This document shows positions 1 to 8,628 of a stretch of DNA of 64,000 nucleotides, piece by piece; the stretch's first letter is position 1; every line of letters begins with the position of its first letter. Under the pieces are notes generated by a model. The model worked only from the letters and a program-made list of their open reading frames with translations, had not been told where the DNA came from and searched no databases. Both the position numbers and the translations under genes were made by a program. Source of the stretch: Enterovibrio coralii (GTDB lineage: Bacteria; Pseudomonadota; Gammaproteobacteria; Enterobacterales; Vibrionaceae); contig NZ_LNTY01000033.1 of NCBI RefSeq assembly GCF_001559595.1, forward strand, positions 1-64,000, in the 5' to 3' direction.

Positions 1-681
1 AGTCAAATTTATCTTGTAATTAGTGCTTTGTCCTTTGGTTATGTTGTCATTGAATGTTTTTCTAACATTGTTTTTATGTGGTGGCTTGTCTTTTTGTAAA
101 CCAAAGTGCCCTTCAATTAATTTCAAGATGTGATTGAATCTTAATATGTATCCATGACCGTCGTCTACCTCAGTCAATATTCCACTTATGCTATTTGCAA
201 TATATAACACGCTTCCGCTATATCCTTGTTTCAATCCTCTATTTGAATCTGATGCTTTTATTTCAATTATCTCATTATGATTTACCGCAACAATATCGAT
301 TGGAGATCTCATTAAGCTTGCATCTTCCAGCATAGAAAATATCTCTCCATTGTTGACTACTGTTAAGATTGTATCTAGATCATTAATAGGTTGATGATTG
401 ATATCACCACAAGGTTTAGAAGTGCTTTCAACCTTCAATATTGCCAAGTCTTCTTCAAAGATATGCTCAATTTTGGCTATATGTTTCTTTCTGTCGGGAG
501 TTAGAAGGTTAATTTTTTTTGCGTTACTAACTACATGTGCCGGAGTAATAACAAAACAATCGTTTTGATGAGAATAGAAGAACCCTTGACCAAATTGATT
601 ATCCGTAGAAATTAGCACATCTGAAGAGAGTGCGGTGGTTGAGAATATGGAGAAAATAAAAGCCATGAGATATAAACGCAT
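1..681 (-). CDS. Exported trypsin-like serine peptidase, 3' end beyond window
   Basis: Reading from the ATG at 681 toward position 1, the frame stays open for 227 codons without a stop, so the C-terminus lies outside the window. The first ~20 residues form a signal peptide ending near ALSSD. A chymotrypsin-fold triad is visible: His49 in TPAHVV, Asp78 in EEDLAIL and Ser155 in GYSGS, with a GQGFF segment before the His as in trypsin-like peptidase domains. It probably cleaves proteins in the periplasm or outside the cell; the substrate is unknown. The gene is visibly AT-richer than the rest of the window, which suggests an accessory region. No neighbour explains its role. Confidence 0.7.
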   Translation of the reverse strand, partial: MRLYLMAFIFSIFSTTALSSDVLISTDNQFGQGFFYSHQNDCFVITPAHVVSNAKKINLLTPDRKKHIAKIEHIFEEDLAILKVESTSKPCGDINHQPINDLDTILTVVNNGEIFSMLEDASLMRSPIDIVAVNHNEIIEIKASDSNRGLKQGYSGSVLYIANSISGILTEVDDGHGYILRFNHILKLIEGHFGLQKDKPPHKNNVRKTFNDNITKGQSTNYKINLT

Positions 682-1152
682 GTTAACCCTCAAGTGTTGG
701 ACCTAATGTGCTAATTACTGCCCATATTGTACACTTCAAATGGATTTTCGTGTGTTGACTACATACCTTAGATGTGAAAGTCAAACATGCGTCGCACTAT
801 TCAATTCTAAGATGATACTTTCATATTTCTATTGGTTGAGTTGGGTCTAAATTCAATGTGAGTTTAGAATATGGTTGGTCTTGACTCTCTTTTTATGGAT
901 GAAACTGTTATTCATCTTAATTGTTAACCACATTCGGTTTTTCGATGGGCTAATCCTATGGGTAATCAACCACTGTCTAACTTCGAGTTCGCTAGAGTGG
1001 TAAACTGTGAAAGCCATATTTTTACAAAGTTGCCAGACTAGCTTACTACTTCGTTACCTACCGCACGCTTACATCAGAATTTTTTGAATACACTTCTTTC
1101 ATGTCACCGCTCTTTATTCATCTGCATCAATCTCAAGCAAGGAGAAGACTCA
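682..1152. other. AT-rich intergenic stretch
   Basis: About 470 bases between the divergent peptidase gene and the small gene at 1153. I find no convincing reading frame, tRNA-like fold or insertion-sequence end. It presumably holds the promoters of both flanking genes, but no clear -35/-10 pair could be assigned. Confidence 0.5.
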
Positions 1153-1548
1153 ATGAAAACGCTCTCTAGACTTGCTATTGAACATGCTACCCGCGCTGCG
1201 TTTGAAGACCTGCTCTCGCACGGCGTGATGTTTGATTCTGACATCATCGACAAAGCGCAAAACCTGCTTGGCGAACTTCTTTCCAGTCAGGTAGAAATCA
1301 CCCCTGATAACGACCGCGTGTACATTGAAAAAGAGCGAAGAATTCACTGTGTCGCTAAAGAGTGGACAACCTATTACGTCACCCAATCTGAATACGAAGA
1401 CGCGCTGCGAGATTGCGGCGGTGAGGAAGCCGAAGCGATTACCTTGCTGGTTGGTGCGGGGAAACTAAAGCGCGAAAGCCACGGTGACCACTCAATGGAC
1501 ATTCAAGAAGTCGTTGCGGAATTTGATGTGGAATACTCACCGACATAG
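1153..1548 (+). CDS. Hypothetical protein, 131 aa
   Basis: Unrecognised acidic protein that starts MKTLSRLAIEHATRAAFEDL. The ATG at 1153 is chosen because GGAG lies just upstream (1141-1144); an in-frame ATG at 1084 would add 23 residues with no ribosome-binding site. There is no signal peptide or membrane segment. The N-terminal half is predicted helical and the middle carries a YIEKERRIHCVAKEW stretch rich in charged residues. Base composition matches the housekeeping genes to its right rather than the AT-rich region to its left. It stands alone, 146 nt before the enoyl-CoA hydratase gene. No function is proposed. Confidence 0.6.
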   Translation: MKTLSRLAIEHATRAAFEDLLSHGVMFDSDIIDKAQNLLGELLSSQVEITPDNDRVYIEKERRIHCVAKEWTTYYVTQSEYEDALRDCGGEEAEAITLLVGAGKLKRESHGDHSMDIQEVVAEFDVEYSPT

Positions 1549-1694
1549 AGCCTGAAAGCTGCCTCAAAGGTTCTGTAAGAGTCTTTTGCTTAAACAAATA
1601 CGACAAGTCTCACTTCCAGCCTACGCTGCCTATTCTCTCTGGTCTGTAATAAATAGACGCTAACACGAAGTCTGTTAATGACAGGGAAGAGATA

Positions 1695-2489
1695 ATGAGT
1701 GAATTGATTGAAAAAGCACTGAGCGGCGATGGCGTTTTGCGGCTAACGCTGAATAACTCGCAACGGCGAAATGCACTGTCTGAAGCTATGATCGAGGAGC
1801 TTCATCAAGCCATCAATGCCGCGGGCGAATCACCGGATGTGAAGGTGGTGGTCCTCTCTGGTAATGGTCCGGCGTTCAGTGCTGGGCATGATTTGAAAGA
1901 GATCACTGCGGCCAGAGAAGCTTCTGATAACGGTCGTGCCTTCTTTACCCGTCTTATCGAAAAATGCGCTGCCATGATGACGGCGATTGTTCACTGTCCT
2001 AAACCCGTTATTGCTGAAATTGATGGTATTGCGACTGCGGCAGGATGTCAGTTGGTAGCAAGCTGTGATTTAGCCTATGCCTCGGAGACGTCGCGCTTTG
2101 CCACGCCCGGTGTGAATATCGGTTTGTTTTGCTCAACGCCTATGGTTGCGCTATCTCGCAACGTCTCAAGCAAACACGCGATGGAAATGCTGCTGGTCGG
2201 TGACATGATCTCGGCATCAGACGCGGAGCGCATTGGCCTGATCAATCGCGTTGCCGAAGTAGAATCGTTGAACGCTTTCACCCAAGACATCGCCGAAAAG
2301 ATTGCGGCGAAATCCTCCCTGACTCTTGCGATTGGTAAAGAGGCTTTTTATCGCCAGCAAGTGATGGATTTGCAACAAGCCTATGCCTATGCAGGCGAAG
2401 TGATGGTGAACAATATGCTGACCAAAGACGGCGAGGAAGGGATCACCGCGTTCGTCGAGAAACGTCCTCCGGTTTGGCGCAACGAATGA
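1695..2489 (+). CDS. Enoyl-CoA hydratase/isomerase family protein
   Basis: A 264-residue crotonase-fold protein, the usual length. The oxyanion-hole segment FSAGHDLKEI (about residues 61-70) and the second loop GIATAAGCQLVASCD (about 110-125) are present, as is the ATPGVNIGLFCSTP segment that follows them. The family hydrates or isomerises acyl-CoA thioesters; the AGHDLKE form resembles the ECHDC3-like branch, whose substrate is poorly defined. AGGGAAGAG precedes the ATG. The acyl-CoA synthetase gene starts 9 nt after its stop, so the pair is very probably an operon in which one enzyme activates a fatty or aromatic acid and the other acts on the CoA ester. Confidence 0.9.
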   Translation: MSELIEKALSGDGVLRLTLNNSQRRNALSEAMIEELHQAINAAGESPDVKVVVLSGNGPAFSAGHDLKEITAAREASDNGRAFFTRLIEKCAAMMTAIVHCPKPVIAEIDGIATAAGCQLVASCDLAYASETSRFATPGVNIGLFCSTPMVALSRNVSSKHAMEMLLVGDMISASDAERIGLINRVAEVESLNAFTQDIAEKIAAKSSLTLAIGKEAFYRQQVMDLQQAYAYAGEVMVNNMLTKDGEEGITAFVEKRPPVWRNE

Positions 2490-2498
2490 GGGGTAGGC

Positions 2499-4147
2499 AT
2501 GACAAACCCTTATAACATTGGCCTCGATAAAAACGCCGCTAACTTCCAACCGTTAACGCCATTAGGGTTTCTAGAGCGTACGGCGTCAAGTTACCCAAAT
2601 GTTACTGCCATTATTCATGGTGATCTTCGCATTGATTACCAGACGTTTTACGACAGAAGTCGTCAGCTAGGTGCGCAGCTTTACGCACTTGGCGTTGGTC
2701 GAGGCGATACGGTTTCCGCCATGTTGGCGAACACGCCTGCGATGCTGGAGTGCCACTACGGTGTACCAATGGCTGGCGCGGTGCTGCATTCCATCAATAC
2801 TCGTTTGGAAGCGGGCACTGTTGCTTATCAGTTGGATCATGCTGACGCGAAAGTGGTGATTGTGGATGCCGAGTTCCTGGCTGTGATGAAAGAGGCGCTG
2901 AATCTGACAAAGGTCTCGCCTACCGTGATTGTCTATCAGGATACGCATTGCTCAGAGACGAACAGCACCGAGCAACACAATACTGGGCAGCCTGCGAGGT
3001 ATTTGGATTACGACGCCTTTGTGGAACAAGGAGACAAAGACTTCGCATGGCTGATGCCAGAAGATGAGTGGGATGCGATTTCCATCAATTACACTTCTGG
3101 CACTACTGGGAATCCGAAAGGCGTAGTGTGTCATCATCGCGGTGCTTACCTGCTTGCATTGGGGAATGTGTTTACGGCGGATATGCCTAAATACTCTACC
3201 TATCTTTGGACGCTTCCGATGTTCCATTGCAATGTTGGTGCTTTCCTTGGACAATGTCCGCGATTTGCGGCACGCACGTTTGCCTGCGTCAGGTTCGCGC
3301 TGAACTCATTTGGCAGGCGTTAACCGAACATGGCGTTACTCACCTTTGTGGTGCGCCGATTGTCATGGATGTGATCCTGTCAGAGCAAGCTAAGCCCTTA
3401 TCCAACGGCGTGGCGTTTTTCACAGCCGCCGCACCGCCACCTGAAAGTACGCTGGCGAAGATGCAGCACGCTGGCTTTGAGGTGACACACCTTTATGGCT
3501 TAGCCGAAGTCTATGGCCCTGCGGTAGTGAATGAATGGCATTTGGAGTGGGATGCGCTGGATATCGAAGAACAAGCCAAACTCAAAGCGCGACAAGGTGT
3601 GAGATATTTGCCGCTCGAAAGTCTGGATGTAATAAACCCGGAAACCATGGAGCCAGTGCCTGCGGATGGAAAAACCATTGGTGAGGTGATGTTTCGTGGC
3701 AATGTTGTGATGAAGGGATACTTTAAGAACCTTCCGGCGACGGAGTCGGCTTTTAAGGGCGGTTGGTTTCACTCCGGCGATCTCGCCGTGAAACACCCAG
3801 ATGGTTATATCCAACTCAAAGATCGTTCCAAAGACATCATTATCTCTGGCGGGGAAAATATCTCATCCATCGAAATTGAAGATGTGCTCTACAAACACCC
3901 TGATGTTGCGGTTGCTGCGGTCGTCGCGTGCCCTCATGACAAATGGGGAGAAGTGCCTTTCGCCTTTATTGAATGCGCAGAAGGGAAAGCGGTAACGGAA
4001 GAGGTATTGAAAGCGTGGTGCAGTGAACGATTAGCAGGATTTAAAGTGCCCAAGCACTATGTCTTCACCTCGATTCCCAGAACACCGACAGGCAAAATCC
4101 AGAAATTCCAACTGCGGGAAGATGTGCTGAAACGCTTGGAAAAGTAG
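2499..4147 (+). CDS. Acyl-CoA synthetase (AMP-forming), one frameshift near 3234
   Basis: ANL-superfamily ligase that adenylates a carboxylic acid and transfers it to CoA. The first frame (2499-3323) carries the phosphate-binding motif YTSGTTGNPKGV; the second (ending 4147) carries the C-terminal GGENISSIEIEDVLY hinge and the catalytic lysine in TPTGKIQK. The two join if one G is restored in AATGTTGG at 3231-3238, which gives the expected FHCNGWCFPWT and a 549-residue protein of normal family length. The break sits in a GG run and fits the deletion pattern seen across the window. It follows the enoyl-CoA hydratase gene by 9 nt. The chain-length class is not determined; it resembles short/medium-chain DitJ-like synthetases. 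Confidence 0.85.
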
Positions 4148-4173
4148 TTTCCCTAGCACTTTTGGGGAACAAA

Positions 4174-4199
4174 AAAGCCAGCGTGTGAACGCTGGCTTT
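4174..4199. terminator. Bidirectional intrinsic terminator
   Basis: A perfect 11-bp stem (core AAAGCCAGCGT) closes a GTGA tetraloop, with A-rich and T-rich sequence on its two sides. It sits between the convergent acyl-CoA synthetase and aspartokinase genes and can serve both. Confidence 0.85.
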
Positions 4200-4217
4200 A
4201 CAGTATTATCTACAGCA

Positions 4218-5633
4218 TCAAGCAATCTGCTTGGTTACTGTTTCTCTTGCGAAGAAAGCTTCATGCAAGGCACGAATCGCGTTTTCGTACATGTCGTCTT
4301 TTACTACGAACTGCACATTAACGTTGCGCATTGATGAGTGAACAGCAATCGGTGCAATGTCGTGGCTCATCAGTGCCAGCATGCCTTTGCTCAGTGTCGT
4401 GTTGGTGTTGATTTCTGCGCCGATGGCCGAAATCAGAGCCACCATATGACGGGTGATGGTCGAGTTCGGGAAACGCTTCTCAGCACGATACAGAAGCTGG
4501 TTCAGGTTTTTCGTCGCGCCACTTAAGTAGTAAGTGATGGAGTTAGCATTCATTTCTTTCCCAATCAGGCTGACGCGCTCTTCGTAGATGATTTCCATCA
4601 TCTCGTAGCCAACGTTATCAACTTGACCCACCATTGCCTGATCGAAGATTTGCAGAGCGAATACCTTATTTTTGCCTGCGATGATCTCGATTTTCTCGCG
4701 CGTCGGCGCGTATTGCTGGGAAATCAAAGTGCCTTTGTGCTCTGGTTCAAAGGTGTTTTTGATTTGCAGTGGAATGTTCGCCTGACGCAAACCAGAAGCC
4801 GCATTCGGGTGGATCGCTTCCATGCCGAGGTTAGCCAGTTGGTCTGCTACATCAAAGTTGGTTTGGCCGATAGGCAATACGTTTTCTGGACCGGCGATAC
4901 GAGGGTCAGCACTGCTCAGGTGGTATTCTTTGTGAATGATCGCGATATCCGCTTTGGTGATGCTGGCGATGCGGCTGAACGTCATTTCGCTATAGCCGCG
5001 ATCGTAGGTTTTCATCAAGCCTTCATCGCAGTACGAGTAGCCAGTGACGATTGGCAGCTCGGTTTTCACATCAATGTCTTGGAACGCGCAGGCGATCACT
5101 TCATCAAGGTTTCCTGAGAACTTGTCATCCCAGCTTGAGAGGTCAACGAATTTGGCGTTGATGCCCAAAGACTTAAGCTTCAATGCTGTGTTAAACGCGC
5201 TGTGCGCTTCACCGATGGAAGACAAAAACTCGCGAATTTGCGGCAAGTACTGACGCAGGGTGAACTGGCCGTATTGGCAGGTCGCGAGGATGTTGGTGAT
5301 ACAGTTTTGCGCGTCATCTAGACGAGCAGAAATGTATTTATCAGCGCGAGCACGGCTAACGGTGTCTTCGAAGATTTCTGCGTTAATGCCGACAAGACGT
5401 TGCTTCAATGCCGCGAACGCATCAATCCAACCGTCTTCACGTTTAGCCACTAATTGGTAAATGCCTGGGTCGCCAGTACGTTTACTTTCAAGCAGCGCAT
5501 CTGTGATGCCACCGTATGCAGAAACAACAAATACGCGGTTGTAGGGTGATTCAGGGCGAAGAAAAATATTGTTCAGTACGGCGTCAAACGCCGACATTGA
5601 CGTACCACCGATTTTTTCAACGGTATAAGTCAT
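4218..5633 (-). CDS. ask: Aspartate kinase of the ectoine operon (Ask_Ect type)
   Basis: A 471-residue aspartokinase that phosphorylates L-aspartate, the first step toward aspartate semialdehyde, the precursor of ectoine. The N-terminus shows the kinase signature VEKIGGTSMSAF with Lys7, then VFVVSAYGGITD, and the C-terminal third has the ACT-domain region. The ATG at 5633 is preferred because AAGGA precedes it; a longer frame back to 5705 overlaps the hairpin and has no ribosome-binding site. Position as the last gene of ectABC is typical of the Ask_Ect subgroup, thought to be less sensitive to feedback by lysine and threonine. The 83-nt gap from ectC contains an attenuator-like hairpin, so it may be expressed below ectABC. 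Confidence 0.92.
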   Translation of the reverse strand: MTYTVEKIGGTSMSAFDAVLNNIFLRPESPYNRVFVVSAYGGITDALLESKRTGDPGIYQLVAKREDGWIDAFAALKQRLVGINAEIFEDTVSRARADKYISARLDDAQNCITNILATCQYGQFTLRQYLPQIREFLSSIGEAHSAFNTALKLKSLGINAKFVDLSSWDDKFSGNLDEVIACAFQDIDVKTELPIVTGYSYCDEGLMKTYDRGYSEMTFSRIASITKADIAIIHKEYHLSSADPRIAGPENVLPIGQTNFDVADQLANLGMEAIHPNAASGLRQANIPLQIKNTFEPEHKGTLISQQYAPTREKIEIIAGKNKVFALQIFDQAMVGQVDNVGYEMMEIIYEERVSLIGKEMNANSITYYLSGATKNLNQLLYRAEKRFPNSTITRHMVALISAIGAEINTNTTLSKGMLALMSHDIAPIAVHSSMRNVNVQFVVKDDMYENAIRALHEAFFARETVTKQIA

Positions 5634-5683
5634 GGGTAAATCCTTTACTTGAGCGTGCAGACAGCAATCTGCAGGTAACAAAA

Positions 5684-5703
5684 GGGGAGCAAACATGCTC
5701 CCC
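5684..5703 (-). terminator. Intercistronic hairpin between ectC and ask (possible attenuator)
   Basis: GGGGAGC pairs with GCTCCCC around a 6-nt loop. Read in the direction of transcription the stem is followed by TTTTGTT, so it looks like a weak intrinsic terminator located 13 nt after the ectC stop and 50 nt before the ask start. Partial readthrough would lower ask expression relative to ectABC. Confidence 0.6.
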
Positions 5704-5716
5704 AAATGAGGCGGGA

Positions 5717-6103
5717 TCAGTCGACCAGCGGGTAAACGCCGTTTTCGTCGTGAACCTCTTGCCCAGTGATTGGCGGGTTAAACACGCAAGCCATCACCAT
5801 CTCTTTACCTTCATAAGCGCGCAGGTAATGCTCGTCATGCTTGTCCAAGATATACAGCGTGCCCGGTTTAATTGGGTAGGTTTTGTCGCCGACCACTTCA
5901 ATTTCACCTTCACCCGACATGCAGTACACAGACTCCAAGTGGTTTTGGTAGTGGATGTGGGTTTCGGTGCCACCAAAGATAGTGGTGATATGGAAAGAGA
6001 AGCCCATTTTGTCGTCTTTCAACAACATACGGACACTTTCCCACGTTTCCGATACCACGCGGCGTTCGCTGTTCTTACACTCTTCCAGAGTTCTTACGAT
6101 CAT
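5717..6103 (-). CDS. ectC: L-ectoine synthase EctC
   Basis: A 128-residue cupin-fold enzyme that closes the ring of N-gamma-acetyl-diaminobutyrate to give ectoine, the last step of the pathway. The start [20 protein letters not shown] is characteristic, and the iron-binding residues expected for the family fall at Glu57, Tyr84 and His92. The length is normal. It begins 11 nt after the ectB stop, so it is co-transcribed with it. The cytoplasmic product makes a compatible solute used against salt stress; no hydroxylase gene (ectD) is adjacent, so hydroxyectoine is not expected from this locus alone. Confidence 0.97.
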   Translation of the reverse strand: MIVRTLEECKNSERRVVSETWESVRMLLKDDKMGFSFHITTIFGGTETHIHYQNHLESVYCMSGEGEIEVVGDKTYPIKPGTLYILDKHDEHYLRAYEGKEMVMACVFNPPITGQEVHDENGVYPLVD

Positions 6104-6114
6104 GACTTATTCCC

Positions 6115-7380
6115 TTAAGATGCTTTCTTGGTTGCTTTCTCTGCAACGCTTTCTACGGCCTTTTCAAAAATCTGCAGGCCTTTTTCGAGTTCAGTTTCTG
6201 TGATGGTCAATGGACAGAAGAATTTAACCACTTCATCGTTCGGTCCTGCTGTCTCAATAACCATATTCAGCTCAAAACAACGCTGTGAAATCGCGGATGC
6301 CAAATCACCGTCTTTACACTCGATGCCTTGCATCATGCCGCGGCCTTTGCCTTTCACGAACAAAGAAGGGAATTTGTTCAAGGTTTTGTCGATGACCTTT
6401 TTCACCTGCTGGCTGCGTGCGGCAATGTGGTTTTCAAAGCTGTCTTCTGCCCAGTAGGTTTCAATCGCTTTGGTTGCCGTGATGAATGCATGGTTGTTAC
6501 CACGGAACGTACCGTTGTGCTCGCCAGGTGACCACTTATCCAGCTCTGGTTTGAGCAGAACGATGGCCATTGGCAGACCATAACCACCGATAGATTTAGA
6601 CAATGTCACCATGTCTGGCTTGATGCCAGATGGCTCAAAGCTAAAGAAGGTACCTGTACGGCCACAACCTGCTTGAATGTCATCGACAATGGTCAGGATG
6701 TCGTGCGCCTTACAAATCTTAACCAGCTTTTGTAACCACTCGTTTGACGCAACGTTCAGGCCGCCTTCACCTTGCACCACTTCCAGAAGCACGGCTGCTG
6801 GCTTATCGAAGCCGCTTGAGTTGTCGTTAAGCATGGTTTCGAACAGGGCCAGACCGTCAACACCTGCATAGCCTTCATATGGAATGCGTAAGGTGCCTGA
6901 CAGCGGCATGCCAGCACCACCTCGGTGGTGTTGGTTACCTGTTGCTGCCAGCGCACCCATGGTGCAGCCGTGGAAGCCGTTGGTGAAGGTAACAATGTTG
7001 GTTCGGCCAGTGACTTTACGCGCGAGCTTCATCGCCGCTTCAACGGCGTTGGTGCCAGTTGGGCCAGTAAACTGCACTTTGTAATCAAGATTTCTAGGGG
7101 TGAAGATGTGATTACGGAGTGCGGTCAAGAAGCTGGCTTTGGCTTCTGTGTGCATGTCCAAGCCGTGCGTAATGCCGTCTTTTTCAATGTATTCAATGAG
7201 TGCTTGCTTCAACACTGCATTGTTGTGCCCATAATTTAGCGACCCTGCACCGGCAAGAAAATCGATATGCTTCTGTCCATCCTCAGTATGTAGCCATACG
7301 CCTTTTGCTGACGTGAAGACAACTGGGAAGCTGTTACAGTAAGATTTTACGTTCGACTCTTGCTTGTTAAAAATATCCAT
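6115..7380 (-). CDS. ectB: Diaminobutyrate--2-oxoglutarate transaminase EctB
   Basis: A 421-residue class III PLP aminotransferase that makes L-2,4-diaminobutyrate from aspartate semialdehyde using glutamate, the first committed ectoine step. The cofactor lysine is Lys262 in VTLSKSIGGYG, and the preceding IVDDIQAGCGRTG and the TGPTGTNAVEAAMKLAR segment are hallmarks of the family. The N-terminus IFNKQESNVKSYCNSFPVVF matches EctB. It starts 31 nt after the ectA stop and ends 11 nt before ectC. The frame is intact and the length normal. Confidence 0.97.
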   Translation of the reverse strand: MDIFNKQESNVKSYCNSFPVVFTSAKGVWLHTEDGQKHIDFLAGAGSLNYGHNNAVLKQALIEYIEKDGITHGLDMHTEAKASFLTALRNHIFTPRNLDYKVQFTGPTGTNAVEAAMKLARKVTGRTNIVTFTNGFHGCTMGALAATGNQHHRGGAGMPLSGTLRIPYEGYAGVDGLALFETMLNDNSSGFDKPAAVLLEVVQGEGGLNVASNEWLQKLVKICKAHDILTIVDDIQAGCGRTGTFFSFEPSGIKPDMVTLSKSIGGYGLPMAIVLLKPELDKWSPGEHNGTFRGNNHAFITATKAIETYWAEDSFENHIAARSQQVKKVIDKTLNKFPSLFVKGKGRGMMQGIECKDGDLASAISQRCFELNMVIETAGPNDEVVKFFCPLTITETELEKGLQIFEKAVESVAEKATKKAS

Positions 7381-7411
7381 GTCTGGTCCGTTTCTACTCT
7401 TAATTTAATTT

Positions 7412-7948
7412 CTACTTCAAAGGGATACGGTAGAGATACTCAGTATCGTGGTGTCCTTTGAAGTGCTGTTCTTGGTCTAAAAACACCGATACAGAACCTC
7501 GTTTTCCATTCGCGGTATCGAGTTTTTTAAATAAGCTCCAAGACCCTTCGTTTGATTTAGTGATAGTGGTTTCAACTGCACTGACATTGCTGAGGTGTTC
7601 GCGCTGTAGAAGCGTTTGCAGCATGCGGTAGGCCAATCCTTTTCCACGGCTAGATGCCGAGACTGCCACTTGCCAAACAAACAGTTCTGACGGTGCTTCC
7701 GGCTTTAAGTACGCAGAAATAAAGCCAGCGACTTCGCCTTCGTGTTCGGCCAAGATGCAGGTCTTGTTGAAATGGGAGGATTGGAGAAAGTTACAGTAGG
7801 AGGAGTTTTCGTCGAGAGGGGGGCAGTTAGCGATCAAGTTATGAATCTTGATTCCATCACCTTTGTTGGGAACACGAAATACCAGGGCATCCAGTTCCTT
7901 TTTCAAACGCGCCGTTACTACACTGTGGTCGATCGTTTCGGTACTCAT
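7412..7948 (-). CDS. ectA: L-2,4-diaminobutyric acid acetyltransferase EctA
   Basis: A 178-residue GNAT enzyme that acetylates the gamma-amino group of diaminobutyrate. The acetyl-CoA loop is VSASSRGKGLAYRML and the N-terminus shows the EctA-type VFRVPNKGDGIKIHNLI. The ATG at 7948 is chosen over an adjacent TTG at 7951; the ribosome-binding site is weak. It heads the ectA-ectB-ectC-ask operon. Sixteen bases upstream of the start lies a perfect TTTAGA-GG-TCTAAA palindrome and a near copy lies 141 nt further up, consistent with repression by an EctR/CosR-type MarR-family regulator. No such regulator gene is in the window. Confidence 0.95.
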   Translation of the reverse strand: MSTETIDHSVVTARLKKELDALVFRVPNKGDGIKIHNLIANCPPLDENSSYCNFLQSSHFNKTCILAEHEGEVAGFISAYLKPEAPSELFVWQVAVSASSRGKGLAYRMLQTLLQREHLSNVSAVETTITKSNEGSWSLFKKLDTANGKRGSVSVFLDQEQHFKGHHDTEYLYRIPLK

Positions 7949-7958
7949 CAATTATCCA

Positions 7959-7972
7959 AATCATTTAGAGGT
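7959..7972. repeat. 14-nt direct repeat, copy 1 of 2
   Basis: AATCATTTAGAGGT occurs here and again identically at 8100-8113, 141 nt apart in the same orientation. Both copies overlap the palindromic candidate operators upstream of ectA, so identity extends beyond the palindrome itself. Confidence 0.75.
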
Positions 7973-7977
7973 CTAAA
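7964..7977. promoter_or_regulatory. Candidate operator of the ectoine operon (proximal)
   Basis: Perfect inverted repeat TTTAGA-GG-TCTAAA located 16-29 nt upstream of the ectA start codon, so within the leader or overlapping the promoter. The arrangement of 5-6 bp arms around 2 nt resembles sites described for EctR1/CosR repressors of ectoine genes. The match is from memory of the motif; the function is inferred. Confidence 0.6.
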
Positions 7978-8099
7978 CATTTAAACCCTTTAAAGGATAC
8001 ATTGATATGTTCAATTTTCAAGCTTCCGTCACAGCACTGAGACTTTTTGAGGCTAACTTTATGTTTTCAAATAGACATTAAATTTTAATGAATTCAGGT

Positions 8100-8113
8100 A
8101 ATCATTTAGAGGT
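8100..8113. repeat. 14-nt direct repeat, copy 2 of 2
   Basis: Second copy of AATCATTTAGAGGT; see 7959-7972. It overlaps the distal candidate operator at 8105-8118. Confidence 0.75.
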
Positions 8114-8118
8114 ATAAA
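8105..8118. promoter_or_regulatory. Candidate operator of the ectoine operon (distal)
   Basis: TTTAGA-GG-TATAAA, the proximal palindrome with one mismatch, 141 nt further upstream of ectA. Two spaced sites could allow looping by a dimeric repressor or cover two promoters. Confidence 0.5.
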
Positions 8119-8578
8119 GAATAATTCAAAAAATCGTCACTTTTTGTGTGCTTTTTCTTACTATGCCTTTGCATGGCGTAGGTTGAGACGTATTGATAAC
8201 TGACGTTTTAAGTTGATGTGATGATGGGGCAATATTTGCTCACAATCACAAAACGTAGACCGAGGTGATGATTGGACTAAAGTTGTAAGTAATGAATTTA
8301 TCTGTTTGTTTTTATTGTATTAACTAGTCTTTTTTTCTAACTAAACCAGAGATAATTGACGGGTTTGGGGGGAGTAATTTATGGCTTTATCGCCGTTCGC
8401 CTTGCGCTCATTTCTTTTTTGTCAAAACTCAAAAACATCCCTACGCACTGTTTTGGTGAGATAGCGCATTCTTTCAAGCAAAAATATTGTAATAAAAAGA
8501 TTTTGTTACAGGTTATTTCGATAGAGATCTATCTATTTAGCGTAAGGAAAGGGCTACTTTTCTGAGGATAAAGCATGT
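8119..8578. other. AT-rich intergenic stretch upstream of the ectoine operon
   Basis: About 460 bases between the ect control region and the terminator of the aldo/keto reductase gene. A 69-codon frame at 8356-8565 on the plus strand has no plausible ribosome-binding site and ends in low-complexity hydrophobic residues, so it is not called. Nothing else is recognised. Confidence 0.5.
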
Positions 8579-8615
8579 GCCACAAGAAGGTGCATGCGCT
8601 GCATCTTCTTGTGGC
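8579..8615 (-). terminator. Hairpin downstream of aldo/keto reductase
   Basis: Two 16-nt arms (GCCACAAGAAGGTGCA and its near-perfect complement, one wobble pair) around a 5-nt loop, 13 nt beyond the stop of the reductase gene. There is only a short T stretch after it on the minus strand, so termination efficiency is uncertain. Confidence 0.65.
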
Positions 8616-8628
8616 GACAAAAGTGGGT

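Noticed and set aside
3206..4147. Stand-alone second acyl-CoA ligase gene
   Set aside because: Lacks the nucleotide-binding N-terminal motif; it is the second part of the gene that starts at 2499.
4623..5117. Plus-strand frame of 164 codons inside ask
   Set aside because: Shadow of the aspartokinase coding strand.
5516..6118. Long plus-strand frame over ectC and the ask start
   Set aside because: Antisense to well-supported genes; no homology or start signal.
8356..8565. 69-codon plus-strand frame in the ect upstream region
   Set aside because: No ribosome-binding site, no recognisable features, AT-rich region.
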